Source: Bradyrhizobium sp. WSM471 (GTDB lineage Bacteria; Pseudomonadota; Alphaproteobacteria; Rhizobiales; Xanthobacteraceae). Taken from it: a stretch of 64,000 nucleotides of DNA. Positions 1 through 8,573 of the stretch are shown here, one piece after another; the first letter of the stretch is position 1; each line of letters begins with the position of its first letter. The translations under genes and the position numbers were made by a program. Under the pieces are notes generated by a model. It was not told the origin of the DNA and did not search any database. It saw nothing but the letters and a program-made list of their open reading frames with translations. The stretch is from assembly GCF_000244915.1 (NCBI RefSeq), contig NZ_CM001442.1:1860001-1924000 (forward strand), written 5' to 3'.

Positions 1-2
1 AT

Positions 3-179
3 CGCGCTGCGGGCACCTCAACCAAAGACTTGGCGTTCACGCTCATTCCCGCCGAAGGGATAGCTGCAGCAGCGGTCGAACTGATTGGAAATGAGACTCT
101 CGCTGGCCAAGCGATGAAGGTGTCACCCGATCGACCTGCAGAACTTTTGGAGTTTCCAGATTGGGGGCTCCAGCGGTAG
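3..179 (+). CDS. C-terminal end of a short-chain dehydrogenase/reductase (partial)
   Basis: The reading frame enters from the left edge and ends at TAG 177-179. The 58 visible residues include IPAEGIAAAAVELIGNE and TLAGQAMKVSP. This resembles the C-terminal part of many SDR enzymes, where a stretch setting up the valid-residue loop is followed by an 'ALAGQ..V' strand. The Rossmann core and the catalytic Tyr/Lys lie outside the window, so substrate and activity cannot be judged. The next recognisable sequence on the same strand is an amidohydrolase relic and a Rieske relic, so it may be the end of a catabolic operon. SDR assignment is by eye from a short segment. Confidence 0.5.
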   Translation, partial: RAAGTSTKDLAFTLIPAEGIAAAAVELIGNETLAGQAMKVSPDRPAELLEFPDWGLQR

Positions 180-587
180 TCACTCGCGAGCAGCGGCTTT
201 CATTGATCCGGGAATGCGATCTCGATAGGGCGGAGCCGCAATCGACGTTGCCACGGCTGCTGAATCCCGGTGTTTTGCGATCCCGTGAAGGGCACGGTAC
301 ACTCTCGTGATGATTCTCGCGGGAGGCTTGTTTGGTATGAGCTTATTTGCGCCTCTGCCGGTGGCGGCTCCCCTACACTGCACGTGTGAGGATTGCTCGG
401 CGAGCCGAGCCGATCTTCACCACAGGAGGACGAGCCTTGGACGATTATAGAGAAACATTTGTCGGAAGCGATGTTGCGAAGCCAAGAACATTGTTGCGAT
501 TACGGGGCGGGCGGGGATGATAGGTTCGCTTTTTCAGTGAGGTCGACGCGTCGGCCGGCAGCATGCGGCGGGTCATAGGGGGATTGT

Positions 588-714
588 CAGCCTCTTTCCG
601 CACTGGGATCAAGATGACCCACGCTATGCGTTCAAGATAGCTATTCCAGAAGACTGGAAACGGATGATTTTCCGCGAGAATGCTAGTGCGCTGTATGGGC
701 TAGACATCCGATGA
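588..714 (+). pseudogene. Amidohydrolase-2 family C-terminal relic
   Basis: The frame ending at TGA 712-714 reads LFPHWDQDDPRYAF, then IPEDWKRMIF and ENASALYGL. This matches the usual C-terminus of metal-dependent amidohydrolases of the 2-amino-3-carboxymuconate semialdehyde decarboxylase / 4-oxalomesaconate type ('..PHWD.DDP....IP....R.I..ENA..LYGL'). The N-terminal catalytic barrel is absent: upstream DNA (180-587) has no long frame and only an unassigned stretch around 436-519. The stop overlaps the ATG of the next relic (ATGA), so the two were once translationally coupled. Non-functional fragment. Confidence 0.6.
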
Positions 715-1125
715 GCAGCCATATTGTTGCAACGGTTGATGAAATCGCGCACGGCACTTGCAAAATTGTCCTCGTTAGGGGGCGCGAGATAGGGGTTTTC
801 AGAATCCATGATGAGTTTTTCGCATTGATAAAACGCTGCCCCCATCAAGGGGCTGAGCTTTGCAAGGGGGATGCTTGTCAGTAGGTCGGAATCGGAGCTG
901 CCTGGCCAATATGAACTGACCCACCATGGAGAAATGCTACGCTGTCCTTGAGATTGCTGGGAGTTCGATATTCGCACCGGTCAGTCATGGTGCGACCCTG
1001 AAACTGTGAAGGCACGCACTTTCGCAGTTGCGGTCGAATCGGGCGAATCCCTTGCTAAGGGACCGTACGTAGCCGAAACGGTTCCTGTATCTATCGATCG
1101 CAACTATATTGTACTCACGCTGTGA
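711..1125 (+). pseudogene. Rieske [2Fe-2S] ferredoxin-type protein, frameshifted
   Basis: From ATG 711 the protein shows RCPHQGAELCKG, the first half of a Rieske cluster motif (C-x-H). A frameshift near 870-882 moves the rest to another frame. There YELTHHGEMLRCP continues, then an in-frame TGA interrupts the expected second motif (C-P-W-H-G-W appears as C-P-stop-D-C-W), followed by EFDIRTGQSWCDP and the frame ends at TGA 1123-1125. Rieske proteins of this size supply electrons to, or are subunits of, ring-hydroxylating oxygenases. With a frameshift, a stop and a lost cluster ligand, it is dead. It follows the amidohydrolase relic with an ATGA overlap, suggesting a lost aromatic/heterocycle catabolic operon. 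Confidence 0.7.
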
Positions 1126-1219
1126 GCTTAGACACGGTCTCATCGTCGGTGAGTGTGGCAGCGATCTGAGGGCATGGCCGAGCGCCAAGCACTTTAGCTC
1201 CTGCACCGGCAGCAAAATC

Positions 1220-2000
1220 GTAAGCGTCGTTCCGCTCCCACCTTCTCGCGGCACATGGGATAGGCGAGTTTCACGATCTCTTTGAAGGGATCGGCTTGTG
1301 TCTATGCTTGACCATACGCTTAAATCGGACGTGACGGCGCGCCGGCTGGAAGTGATCACGGAGACGGGACGCCGTCGTTGGTTCTCGAAGGACGACAAGG
1401 CCCGGATCGTCGAGGAGACGCTGGTCCCGGGCGCCGTCGTTTCCGAGATTGCCCGGCGACACCGGCTGACCCCACAACAAGTGTTCACCTGGCGCCGGCA
1501 AGCACGCCGGTTGCCGACGACGATGGCTGACGATCCGCCGTTTGTACCGGCGGTGGTAGACGCCTTGGTACCGGCCGTGGCTGTTGGCCATGCGCGCAAG
1601 ACAGCGCGACGCAAGGCCAAGCCGGATATCGGGGGCATCGAGATCGAAGCCGAGGGCGTCACTATCCGGGTCGGCCGAGGCGCGGATGTGGCGATGATTG
1701 CGGCCATCGTCCATGCGCTGAAGGCACGCCGGTGATCGGCCCGTCCGGAACTGTCCGGGTGATGGCGGCAACCAAGCCGGTCGACTTCTGCAAGGGAATG
1801 GAGGGGCTTCCTATGTTGGTACGTGAGCACATGAAAGCCGATCCGTTCTCGGGCGCTGTTTATGTGTACCCTGCCAAGCGGGCGGACCGGATCAAGCTGA
1901 TCTTCTGGGATCGTACGGGTTTGTGCCTGTTCGCCAAGCGGCTCGAAGACGGCGTCTTCCGCTGGCCGAAGATCGAGGATGTACGGGCAAGTCAAGGGCG
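1220..2000 (+). mobile_element. Truncated IS66-family element (left end, tnpA, 5' part of tnpB)
   Basis: The left end starts near 1220 with GTAAGCGTCGTTCCGCTCCC, which looks like the usual GTAAGCG start of IS66 inverted repeats. tnpA and tnpB follow in the normal order with overlapping ends. The element stops abruptly around 1990-2000 inside tnpB and no tnpC follows; the sequence after it is an unrelated IS3-like relic. It cannot transpose by itself. Confidence 0.7.
1298..1735 (+). CDS. tnpA: IS66 family accessory protein TnpA
   Basis: This 145-residue protein carries the helix-turn-helix region typical of IS66 OrfA: RRRWFSKDDKARIVEET followed by IARRHRLTPQQVFTWRRQAR (about residues 25-70). 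In IS66 elements it is one of three proteins (TnpA, TnpB, TnpC) needed for full transposition. The start lies just after a GAAGGGATCGG stretch that can act as ribosome binding site. Its stop codon overlaps the GTG start of tnpB (GTGA at 1732-1735), the normal arrangement. Reading frame intact, but tnpC is absent here, so it could act only in trans. Confidence 0.85.
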   Translation: MSMLDHTLKSDVTARRLEVITETGRRRWFSKDDKARIVEETLVPGAVVSEIARRHRLTPQQVFTWRRQARRLPTTMADDPPFVPAVVDALVPAVAVGHARKTARRKAKPDIGGIEIEAEGVTIRVGRGADVAMIAAIVHALKARR

Positions 2001-2004
2001 GTGA
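1732..2004 (+). pseudogene. tnpB: IS66 family TnpB, 3'-truncated
   Basis: Begins with GTG overlapping the tnpA stop. It shows the conserved IS66 Orf2 core: KPVDFCKGMEGLPMLVREH, DPFSGAVYVYPAKRADRIK and WDRTGLCLFAKRLEDGVFRW. Normal TnpB proteins are about 115-120 residues and end with a 'LSALLEGIDWR'-like segment. This frame loses homology after about residue 85 (KIEDVRA) and runs into unrelated sequence, so the C-terminus was removed by a rearrangement near 1990. Confidence 0.8.
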
Positions 2005-2219
2005 CCGCGACCGCCCGCAAGATCGCAGTCTTTTCTAAAACACCCTCCGGCACGGCATGCACTCAGAGCTACACAGACCCCGGCGCGGACCATATCGTGG
2101 CCGCGTCCTCTTTAACCTTCAGCGCGAGCCAAATCTCTGGGCTTCGTCTTACAGGCCATTCCGGACGCCTCCGATCCGGCTGTTTCTTAGGAACTCGATC
2201 GCGATGTTTGCCGGACGGC

Positions 2220-2540
2220 AGACATAAGCTTTCGCTTCATCGAGGACCATCGCGATGCTCATCCGGTGCGGCTGATGTGCGCCGTGCTCGAGGTTTTGGG
2301 CGGCCGGCGCTTGGCGCGTCCAGTGAGTGCAAGCACACCCGGAAATGCCGCGCTCGTGGCTGCGATCCGACAGGTGCATCAGGACAGCGGTGGACGCTGT
2401 GGCAGCCGGCGGTCCATGCCGCCCTGCGGGCGCTCGGCGCCGTTCGACATTCGAAGAGAAGCAGCGGAGCGTACCCGAGAGCTACAGCGGACCACGATTT
2501 GTGTCGGTAACGGTGGGGCTCAACGGGTTTCTGCGAGCCG
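2220..2540 (+). pseudogene. IS3-family transposase (OrfB) relic
   Basis: The frame around 2230-2480 reads RFIEDHRDAHPVRLMCAVLEV and later AIRQVHQDSGGR. These match the N-terminal region of IS3/IS407-type OrfB (FRFIEDHR..YPVR.MC.VLEVS..GYYAW, then I..IH..S.GRYGSPR). Frameshifts around 2370-2480 scatter the rest over frames, and the integrase core with its DDE residues is not found. Upstream 2005-2219 holds no gene that I can recognise. Confidence 0.6.
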
Positions 2541-2689
2541 TTGTTCACGTGGCACCGGCTAGCACGCGAAGGCCGCCAGGATGCCATGCCGGCGGTTGTT
2601 CTTTGGAGATCGCCTCTACGCCGGTCGGACCGCTTTGCGAGGTGTGGCAATTGATTCGACGATATGGCCTTAAGTCTAACCTTAACGTC

Positions 2690-2830
2690 ATGCGGCGAAT
2701 GCAGGTGAGCGTACTGGGCGCGGAACGTCGACGCCGATGAAGTTACGACGGGAAGGTTCGGCTAGTTGAGGAGACCTCGCAAGCCGATGAGACTGTGTTG
2801 TCACAGGGACGACGCGCTATTTCGGCTGCG
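2690..2830 (+). pseudogene. IS66 TnpA relic
   Basis: The frame RMQVSVLGAERRRR, a TGA at 2738-2740, then SYDGKVRLVEETSQADE recalls the N-terminus of another IS66-type TnpA (V.GVERRRRWS.EEK..LVEET...GE). It is interrupted by the stop and by loss of the helix-turn-helix that should follow. It differs from the tnpA at 1298, so it comes from another IS66 copy. It lies directly upstream of the promoter region of the binding-protein gene at 2993. Confidence 0.5.
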
Positions 2831-2879
2831 GGTAGCACCCGGCGTCGGAGTCGAGTAGCGACCGTCGCTCGGCGGTTAA

Positions 2880-2953
2880 CTCTCAAGGGTGGCGTCATTT
2901 TTGCAGAATTTCCATAATTTTTGGTCGCTTTTCAGTGTTTTTATTCTTGAGAG
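2880..2953. repeat. Inverted repeat CTCTCAAG / CTTGAGAG around the promoter
   Basis: CTCTCAAG (2880-2887) and its reverse complement CTTGAGAG (2946-2953) flank the sigma-54-type promoter with 58 bp between them. The homologous leader at 11922-11996 keeps CTCTCAAG, but its right arm is CTTGAGCA. The arms could be an operator pair or chance; the conservation of the left arm between copies is the only extra support. Confidence 0.35.
2890..2905 (+). promoter_or_regulatory. Sigma-54 (RpoN) type -24/-12 promoter
   Basis: TGGCGTCATTTTTGCA has GG at 2891-2892 and GC at 2903-2904 separated by exactly 10 bases, with a TTTTTGCA -12 box. This is the RpoN promoter architecture. It lies about 90 bp before the ATG at 2993, leaving a leader of about 75 nt. 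No perfect TGT-N10-ACA NifA site was seen in the 180 bp upstream, so the activator is unknown. In the duplicated gene at 12036 the -12 half is kept, but the GG is AG. Confidence 0.5.
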
Positions 2954-2992
2954 GCCCTTTACGATCGTCCGACAAATCGGGGAGGAAAAGGC

Positions 2993-4567
2993 ATGATGGA
3001 GAGAAGTGTGATCGTCGTGCGTGTTCTTGCGGCCGCATTGGGTCTGCTCGCGCTCAATGCAACAGTCTCGGCACAAACCAGGGATACGATCGTCGCGGCG
3101 CTCGCCGCCGAACCATCAACGCTCGATCCCACAAGGATGGTTGGCGGTGGCGATCAGTATTACATCGGGCAAATGTACGAGCAGCTGGTCCGGTATGATC
3201 CGGATTTGAAGATGGTCAACTGGCTGGCCGAATCCTGGTCCATCGAGGGAACACCAGACAAGCCGATCATCGACGTGCATCTTCGTGACGGGGTGAGGTT
3301 CCACAATGGCGATCCATTGACCTCGGCTGACTTCGAATTCTGTTATGAGCGGCTCAGGAATCCGAAGATCTCGCCCTATTCCTACACGCAGGCGAATATC
3401 GAAAAGTTCGAAATCATCGACGATCATCACTTCAAGCTGCATTTCAAGGCGCCGGACGGCAACTACATCCCCAACGCGCTGCAGCTGTGGGCGATTCCGA
3501 AGAAGTATTTCGAGAAGGTGGGTGAGGATGGCTTTGCCAAGGCACCGGTCGGCACCGGCCCGTGGAAGTTCGTCTCGCGCTCGATTAAGGAAGATCTGAA
3601 GCTCGAGGCGTTCGAGGATTACTGGAACAAGGATGCCCGGCCGAAGGTCAAGAACCTGGTCCTGAAGGTCATTCCGGAAGACCTTACGCGCGTTGCGGCG
3701 TTCAAGTCCGGCGCCGTTGACTGGATCGACACGGTGCCGCTGTCGGCGGTCGGCGAGTTCAAGAAGATGCCGGGCGTGACGACCTTCTCGCCCGTAGCGA
3801 ACAACAACCTCTACATCGATATGGCGGCCGACAAGCCGGAGTCGCCTTTCAGTAAGCTGAAGGTGCGGCAGGCGGTGGCGCACGCGGTGGATGTCGATGC
3901 CATCATCAAAAACGTACTGTTCGGGCAGGGCCAGCGCTATGTCGAGGTCGGCAAGGGCGAGACCGGCTACGATCCGGACCTGAAACCATATCCCTACGAG
4001 CTGAAGAAGGCGAAGCAGCTGCTGGCCGAAGCGGGTTATCCGAATGGCTTCGAGACACCGTGCTACAACCTGCTCACGCCGCGCGAGCCGAACGTAAAGG
4101 AAATGGGCGAGGCGGTGTTTGCCTATCTCGGCGCGGTCGGCATTCGCTGCAAGGTGCAAGGACTTGAGTATTCGGCCTGGGTCGCTCTGGCCCGCCGCGG
4201 CCATGCCCCGCCCGAGATGGACGGCCTCTTGCCGTTTATGTGGGGCCACGGCCTGCCGGGTGATCCGGCTGAGCCATGGACCGGCATGGTGCACAGCTTC
4301 GTCCCGGGCAAGGGCTTCGGCGTCTTTTCCCATACCAGCGATCCCAAAGCGGACGCGATGATCGAGGACTTGAAGAATACCATGATCCCGGAGAAGCGGG
4401 TGGAATTGATCAAGCAGATCGCCCGCTACAAGCACGACAACGTCCTCGGCGGCGTGACCACCTATCGCCCGATCGTCACGTTCGCCTGGCGGGACAACAT
4501 CGCGTTCCGGGGCTGGCCATGGCCCGGACAGTGGCGTGCTTTCCAGGAAGTCAGTTTCAAAAAGTAG
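2993..4567 (+). CDS. ABC transporter periplasmic substrate-binding protein, family 5 (copy 1)
   Basis: A 524-residue solute-binding protein of the DppA/OppA/opine family (SBP family 5) that captures a peptide-like ligand in the periplasm and delivers it to the permeases encoded downstream. Residues 1-27 form a Sec signal peptide (hydrophobic core VLAAALGLLALNA, cleavage after VSA). The mature part shows LAAEPSTLDPTRM, HLRDGVRFHNGDPLTSADF and VGTGPWKFVSRS, all typical of the family. The start is set by GGAGG at 2981-2985, seven bases before ATG 2993; a second ATG follows at once. It is first of a five-gene transport set, though 241 bp separate it from the permease. An almost identical copy lies at 12036. 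The ligand cannot be told from sequence. Confidence 0.9.
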   Translation: MMERSVIVVRVLAAALGLLALNATVSAQTRDTIVAALAAEPSTLDPTRMVGGGDQYYIGQMYEQLVRYDPDLKMVNWLAESWSIEGTPDKPIIDVHLRDGVRFHNGDPLTSADFEFCYERLRNPKISPYSYTQANIEKFEIIDDHHFKLHFKAPDGNYIPNALQLWAIPKKYFEKVGEDGFAKAPVGTGPWKFVSRSIKEDLKLEAFEDYWNKDARPKVKNLVLKVIPEDLTRVAAFKSGAVDWIDTVPLSAVGEFKKMPGVTTFSPVANNNLYIDMAADKPESPFSKLKVRQAVAHAVDVDAIIKNVLFGQGQRYVEVGKGETGYDPDLKPYPYELKKAKQLLAEAGYPNGFETPCYNLLTPREPNVKEMGEAVFAYLGAVGIRCKVQGLEYSAWVALARRGHAPPEMDGLLPFMWGHGLPGDPAEPWTGMVHSFVPGKGFGVFSHTSDPKADAMIEDLKNTMIPEKRVELIKQIARYKHDNVLGGVTTYRPIVTFAWRDNIAFRGWPWPGQWRAFQEVSFKK

Positions 4568-4631
4568 CTAACGGTCCTGCGACCTGCGCGTACCGGATGC
4601 TGTTCGGCGTTCGGTACGCATCTCGTTTCGC
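3002..4631 (+). repeat. Long direct repeat, copy 1 (partner 12045-13674)
   Basis: From 3002 to 4631 the DNA is almost identical to 12045-13674 (constant offset 9043). I saw one silent change (3718 C/T region) and a few changes near codons 465-505. It covers the binding-protein gene and 64 bp after its stop. The leader upstream (from 2879) is homologous but clearly more diverged, with an indel. Confidence 0.9.
4588..4619. other. Stem-loop after the binding-protein gene
   Basis: GCGTACCG (4588-4595) and CGGTACGC (4612-4619) form a perfect 8-bp stem with a 16-nt loop, 20 bp after the stop of the binding-protein gene. No T-run follows, so it is not a classical terminator. A 3' stabilising hairpin that raises binding-protein mRNA over permease mRNA is a common arrangement in such operons. 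The same hairpin is present after copy 2 at 13631-13662. The rest of 4620-4808 shows nothing recognisable. Confidence 0.5.
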
Positions 4632-4808
4632 TTTGTGGGGTGGATCCTCGGACATGATTGTGAAAAACGTGATGAGTATGACGGCAGCAGATGTCCCTGG
4701 CAGGCGCTCGGGTGCCGCCCAGGTGGGGAAGCCTGCGATGCGTCGCGGCTCCGCTTCTCGTGCGGCGGTGTCTGCCAACAGGTTTGTCACTAACCGGAGT
4801 GCCGGCCG

Positions 4809-5723
4809 ATGAGAATCGTCTTCGCCAAAGGACTGCTCAATGCGCTGATCAGCATCCTCGGCGCCAGTTTGATCATCTTCATCATGTCGCGGCTGTCCGG
4901 CGATCCCCTGTCGCTGCTGCTGCCGATGGACGCGCCGCAATCGGCGGTGCAGGTAATGAGGCACGAGCTTGGTCTCGATCGGCCGATGTGGGATCAATAC
5001 CTGATCTTCCTGTGGAAGGCGGTCCAGGGCGATTTTGGCCGGTCCTATCGCTGGCAGATGCCGGCGATAGAGCTCGTGTTCGAACGGCTGCCGGCAACAA
5101 TCTACCTGGCCATGGCGGCGTTTGCCTTCAGCCTTGCGCTCGCGATTCCGCTCGGCGTGCTGTCGGCAGTCCGTCGTGGTTCGTGGATCGACCAAATCGC
5201 ACGGATCATTGCAATGCTGGGCCAGGCAGTGCCGTCGTTCTGGGTTGGGCTCCTCCTTATCCTGGTGTTCGCGGTCAACCTGCAGTGGCTTCCCGCCTTC
5301 GGTGCTGACGGCTTCCAGCACGTGATCCTCCCGGCGATCGCGCTTGGCTGGTATCCGGTCGCAGCGCAGACCCGCGTCATCCGTTCCGGCATGCTCGAGG
5401 TGCTCGATAGCGACTACATTCGCATGGGGCGTGCCGTCGGCACGCCGGAGCGTCTACTGATCTGGAAGTATGCCTTCCGCAACGCGCTGCTGCCGCTCGT
5501 TACCATCATGGGCGTCTACTTCGCCTATATGCTGAGCGGCTCGTTCGTGGTCGAGACGGTGTTCGCCTGGCCCGGACTTGGACGAACGGTCGTCGAAGCG
5601 GTATTTGCGCGCGACTATCCAGTGGTGCAGGCCGGCGTTCTCATTACGTCGATCCTTTTCGTGCTGTCCAATTTTCTTATCGACCTGTCCTACAGCATTA
5701 TTGATCCAAGAATCCGCCTGTGA
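4809..5723 (+). CDS. ABC transporter permease, DppB/OppB type
   Basis: A 304-residue inner-membrane permease of the dipeptide/oligopeptide/nickel family. Membrane segments are visible near the N-terminus (LLNALISILGASLIIFIMSR), around residues 95-125, 135-160, 165-185 and at the C-terminus. After the first helix the family motif GDPLSLLLP.DAP is present, and the EAA loop that contacts the ATPase reads YIRMGRAVGTPERLLIWKYAFRNALLP (about residues 199-225, split here by the eye). It starts at ATG 4809 and its end overlaps the next permease by four bases (GTGA), so the two are translationally coupled. It pairs with the gene at 5720 to form the channel for the ligand bound by the 2993 protein. Confidence 0.9.
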   Translation: MRIVFAKGLLNALISILGASLIIFIMSRLSGDPLSLLLPMDAPQSAVQVMRHELGLDRPMWDQYLIFLWKAVQGDFGRSYRWQMPAIELVFERLPATIYLAMAAFAFSLALAIPLGVLSAVRRGSWIDQIARIIAMLGQAVPSFWVGLLLILVFAVNLQWLPAFGADGFQHVILPAIALGWYPVAAQTRVIRSGMLEVLDSDYIRMGRAVGTPERLLIWKYAFRNALLPLVTIMGVYFAYMLSGSFVVETVFAWPGLGRTVVEAVFARDYPVVQAGVLITSILFVLSNFLIDLSYSIIDPRIRL

Positions 5724-6619
5724 CTATAATCTTGGCACCGACACCTGTCACCGTGGCGGACGCTCCGCAGCTACCGTTTTTGGTCCGTTTCCGCCTGAAG
5801 GGCACGCCATGGATCCCGATTTTGATCTTGTTGCTGATCATTGTCGCAGCCATGGGCGGCGAAAGCATCGCACCGCATGACCCGAACGGACTGGACCTCG
5901 GCGCGGCGTTCCGGCCGCCGTTCTGGCAAGCGGGCGGTAGTTACGACTATCTGCTTGGCACCGACAATCTCGGCCGCGACATCTTCTCGCGCATCATTGC
6001 TGGCGCGCGGGTATCCGCAATCGTGGTTCTGTATGCGATCGGATTCTCCGGTGCGATCGGCACGATGCTTGGCATCATGGCCGGCTATTTCGGCGGCATC
6101 GTCGATATGATCATCGTCCGCATTACCGAGATCATGATGGCCATTCCGACCCTGGCGCTAGCGTTGATTTTCACCGCAACAATGGATCCCGGGCTCTCCA
6201 CCGTCATCATCGTCATCGTGTTAACCTACTGGAGCTGGTACGCGCGCATTATCCGTAGCGAGATCCTGTCGCTGCGCGAGCGCGATTATGTGGCCTTTGC
6301 CAAAGTCGCCGGCTGCGGCCCGGTGACCATCTTCTTACGGCACCTCGTGCCGAACATCTTCAACACGCTCGTGGTGCTGATGACGCTGCAGGTCGGGCAA
6401 GTGATCATCTTCGAGGCCTCGCTCTCTTTTCTGGGCGTTGGCATTCAGCCGCCCGACACATCATGGGGACTGATGCTCGCTGACGCGCGGCAGTACATTA
6501 CTTACGCGTGGTGGGGCATCACCATACCTGGAATCGCCATCATGCTCACCTGTCTCTCATCGAATCTGATCGGCGACTGGTTGCGTGACCTGCTCGACCC
6601 GAAACGGAGACAACTGTGA
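5720..6619 (+). CDS. ABC transporter permease, DppC/OppC type
   Basis: A 299-residue second permease. It has an N-terminal cytoplasmic stretch, a first helix (WIPILILLLIIVAAMGG), then the DppC-type motif LLGTDNLGRDIFSRII (about residues 78-93) and the EAA loop ending in FAKVAGCGPVTIFLRHLVPN (about residues 190-210). It ends in [14 protein letters not shown], the usual DppC C-terminus. The GTG start at 5720 overlaps the previous stop, and its own end overlaps the ATPase gene by four bases. These overlaps show one transcript from 4809 to at least 7596. Confidence 0.9.
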   Translation: MTIILAPTPVTVADAPQLPFLVRFRLKGTPWIPILILLLIIVAAMGGESIAPHDPNGLDLGAAFRPPFWQAGGSYDYLLGTDNLGRDIFSRIIAGARVSAIVVLYAIGFSGAIGTMLGIMAGYFGGIVDMIIVRITEIMMAIPTLALALIFTATMDPGLSTVIIVIVLTYWSWYARIIRSEILSLRERDYVAFAKVAGCGPVTIFLRHLVPNIFNTLVVLMTLQVGQVIIFEASLSFLGVGIQPPDTSWGLMLADARQYITYAWWGITIPGIAIMLTCLSSNLIGDWLRDLLDPKRRQL

Positions 6620-7596
6620 CCGCGGCGCCCCTTCTGCAAGTCGAGAACCTGCAAATGCACCTGCATCTACGCCGCGGCGTGGTGAAGGCGGTGGATGGCG
6701 TTTCATTTGAAGTGCACGAAGGCGAGACACTAGGCATCGTTGGCGAGTCCGGCTCGGGCAAGACAATGACATGCCTATCGATCCTGCGCCTCCTGCCGAT
6801 CCACAGTGACGGCAGGCTGGACGGCAGTGTGAAGCTCGACGGCGAAGACCTGCTGCAGCTCAGCGAAGAGGACATGGCCAGCCGGGTGCGCGGACCGAAG
6901 GTTGCGATGATCTCACAAGACCCAATGACCTCGCTCAATCCGGTCTACCCCGTTGGCGACCAGGTCTCCGGGCCGTTCCTGTACCACAAACTGGTCAGGA
7001 CCGTTCGCGAGGCGATGGCTGCCGCCGCGCAAGGCTTGCGTCGCGTGCGCATTCCCTCACCGGAGCGGCGGCTGAAGAACTATCCGCACCAGTTTTCCGG
7101 CGGCATGCGCCAGCGTGTCGTAACCGCCATGGCGATCGCCTGCTCGCCACGTCTATTGATCGCCGACGAGCCGACCACTGCGCTCGACGTCACCATTCAG
7201 GTCCAGATCATGAACCTGCTGCGCAGTATCCAACAGGACACGAAGGTTGGCATCATCCTGGTCACGCATGATCTTTCGATCGTCGCCGGTCTCTGCCATC
7301 GTATCGCGGTGATGTATGCAGGCCGCATCATCGAAACCGGCAAGGTGCGCGACATCTACCGCAATCCGCAGCATCCCTATACCCAAGCCCTGCTGGAGGC
7401 GATCCCGCACCTTGGACAGAAGCGCAGGCGTCTTGCCGCCATCCCTGGCCAGCCGCCGAGCCTGACGGATCTGCCTAAGGGATGCCGCTTCGCGCCGCGC
7501 TGCCCGAAACGCATGTCGGTATGCGATGATTATCCGCCGGCGACCGACCTCGGCGACCGTCATGTCGTCAATTGCTGGCTCGCAGCGAAGCAGTAA
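6616..7596 (+). CDS. ABC transporter ATP-binding protein, DppD/OppD type
   Basis: A 326-residue ATPase. Walker A is GESGSGKT (residues 43-50), the ABC signature is FSGGMRQRV and Walker B is [12 protein letters not shown], followed by the H-loop [10 protein letters not shown]. The C-terminal oligopeptide/dipeptide ABC domain is present ([19 protein letters not shown]) and binds the partner ATPase. It starts with GTG at 6616, overlapping the permease stop by four bases. With the gene at 7602 it forms the ATPase pair that powers import. Confidence 0.92.
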   Translation: MTAAPLLQVENLQMHLHLRRGVVKAVDGVSFEVHEGETLGIVGESGSGKTMTCLSILRLLPIHSDGRLDGSVKLDGEDLLQLSEEDMASRVRGPKVAMISQDPMTSLNPVYPVGDQVSGPFLYHKLVRTVREAMAAAAQGLRRVRIPSPERRLKNYPHQFSGGMRQRVVTAMAIACSPRLLIADEPTTALDVTIQVQIMNLLRSIQQDTKVGIILVTHDLSIVAGLCHRIAVMYAGRIIETGKVRDIYRNPQHPYTQALLEAIPHLGQKRRRLAAIPGQPPSLTDLPKGCRFAPRCPKRMSVCDDYPPATDLGDRHVVNCWLAAKQ

Positions 7597-7601
7597 CGAT
7601 C

Positions 7602-8573
7602 ATGGGCCTCGAACTTCGCGACCTCTCCAAGCATTTCACGGTCCGCAGCGATCGCGGCAAGGCGACAGTGCGTGCGGTAGAGCGCGTGAATCTCGATATT
7701 CCTGAGGGCCAGACAATCGCGCTGGTCGGAGAATCCGGCTGCGGCAAGACCACCATCGCCAAGCTCGTGCTGAAACTCGAAACGCCGACCTCCGGCGCCG
7801 TGACCTTCGACGGCAAGAGTCTCGAGGAGATGTCGCGCAAGGAGATCAAGGATTACCGACGGCAGGTGCAGGCGGTGTTTCAGGATCCTTACGCCTCCCT
7901 CAACCCGCGCCTTACGGTGCGTCGGATCATCACTGAGCCGATACTTGCGCACTACAAGCGCGATCGCGCGAGGCTCAACGCGCGCGTCGCCGAGCTCCTG
8001 GAGATTGTCGGCCTGCCGCCGAGGGCGGCCGATCTCTATCCGCATGAATTCTCCGGCGGACAGCGCCAGCGCATCGCGATTGCACGAGCGCTTGCGCTCA
8101 ATCCGCGCATCATCATCCTCGATGAGCCGATCTCCGCCCTCGACGTGTCGATCCGCGCGCAGGTGTTGAATCTGCTGATGGACATCCAGGAAAAGTTCGG
8201 CCTGACATACCTCCTGATCGCGCACGACCTGGCGCTGGTCGAGCATCTCTCGACCCGCGTGGCGGTGATCTATCTCGGCAGCGTGGTGGAGACGGGTGAG
8301 AGCGAGCAGATCTTCGCGGCGCCAAAGCATCCCTACACGCAGGCGCTGTTGAACGCGGTGCCGCGCCCGGATCCGGACTATGTGCCGAAGGCGGCGGAGG
8401 GTTTCGATGATACCGGCAGCGCGCTGGAGCCGCCGAGCGGCTGCAAATTCCGTCTGCGCTGCCCGCACGCAATGGCGGTGTGCAAGACCGACAACCCGCC
8501 GCTCATAAAACTGGCCGACGGCCGCGAGGCGGCATGCCATCTGCTCAGCGGTCCGCCGCCGGCTCAAGTATAA
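7602..8573 (+). CDS. ABC transporter ATP-binding protein, DppF/OppF type
   Basis: A 323-residue ATPase. Walker A is GESGCGKT (residues 43-50), followed by QAVFQDPYASLNPR (Q-loop region typical of OppF), signature FSGGQRQRI and Walker B IIILDEPISALD. The C-terminal domain includes [17 protein letters not shown] and CKFRLRCPHA. I place the start at ATG 7602, six bases after the previous stop; an in-frame TTG at 7572 would add ten residues and overlap dppD, but family alignment favours MGLELRDLSKHF. It is the last intact gene of the transport set. 8574-8799 holds nothing recognisable. Confidence 0.9.
   Translation: MGLELRDLSKHFTVRSDRGKATVRAVERVNLDIPEGQTIALVGESGCGKTTIAKLVLKLETPTSGAVTFDGKSLEEMSRKEIKDYRRQVQAVFQDPYASLNPRLTVRRIITEPILAHYKRDRARLNARVAELLEIVGLPPRAADLYPHEFSGGQRQRIAIARALALNPRIIILDEPISALDVSIRAQVLNLLMDIQEKFGLTYLLIAHDLALVEHLSTRVAVIYLGSVVETGESEQIFAAPKHPYTQALLNAVPRPDPDYVPKAAEGFDDTGSALEPPSGCKFRLRCPHAMAVCKTDNPPLIKLADGREAACHLLSGPPPAQV

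Noticed and set aside
2801-2830. Possible NifA upstream site near TGTTGTCACAGGG
   Set aside because: No TGT-N10-ACA spacing; the nearest arrangement ends in ACG.
3116-4435. Long minus-strand frame of 439 codons inside the binding-protein gene (and its twin at 12159-13478)
   Set aside because: It is the antisense shadow of a GC-rich gene with clear family identity; its sequence is Arg/Leu/His-rich and resembles nothing.
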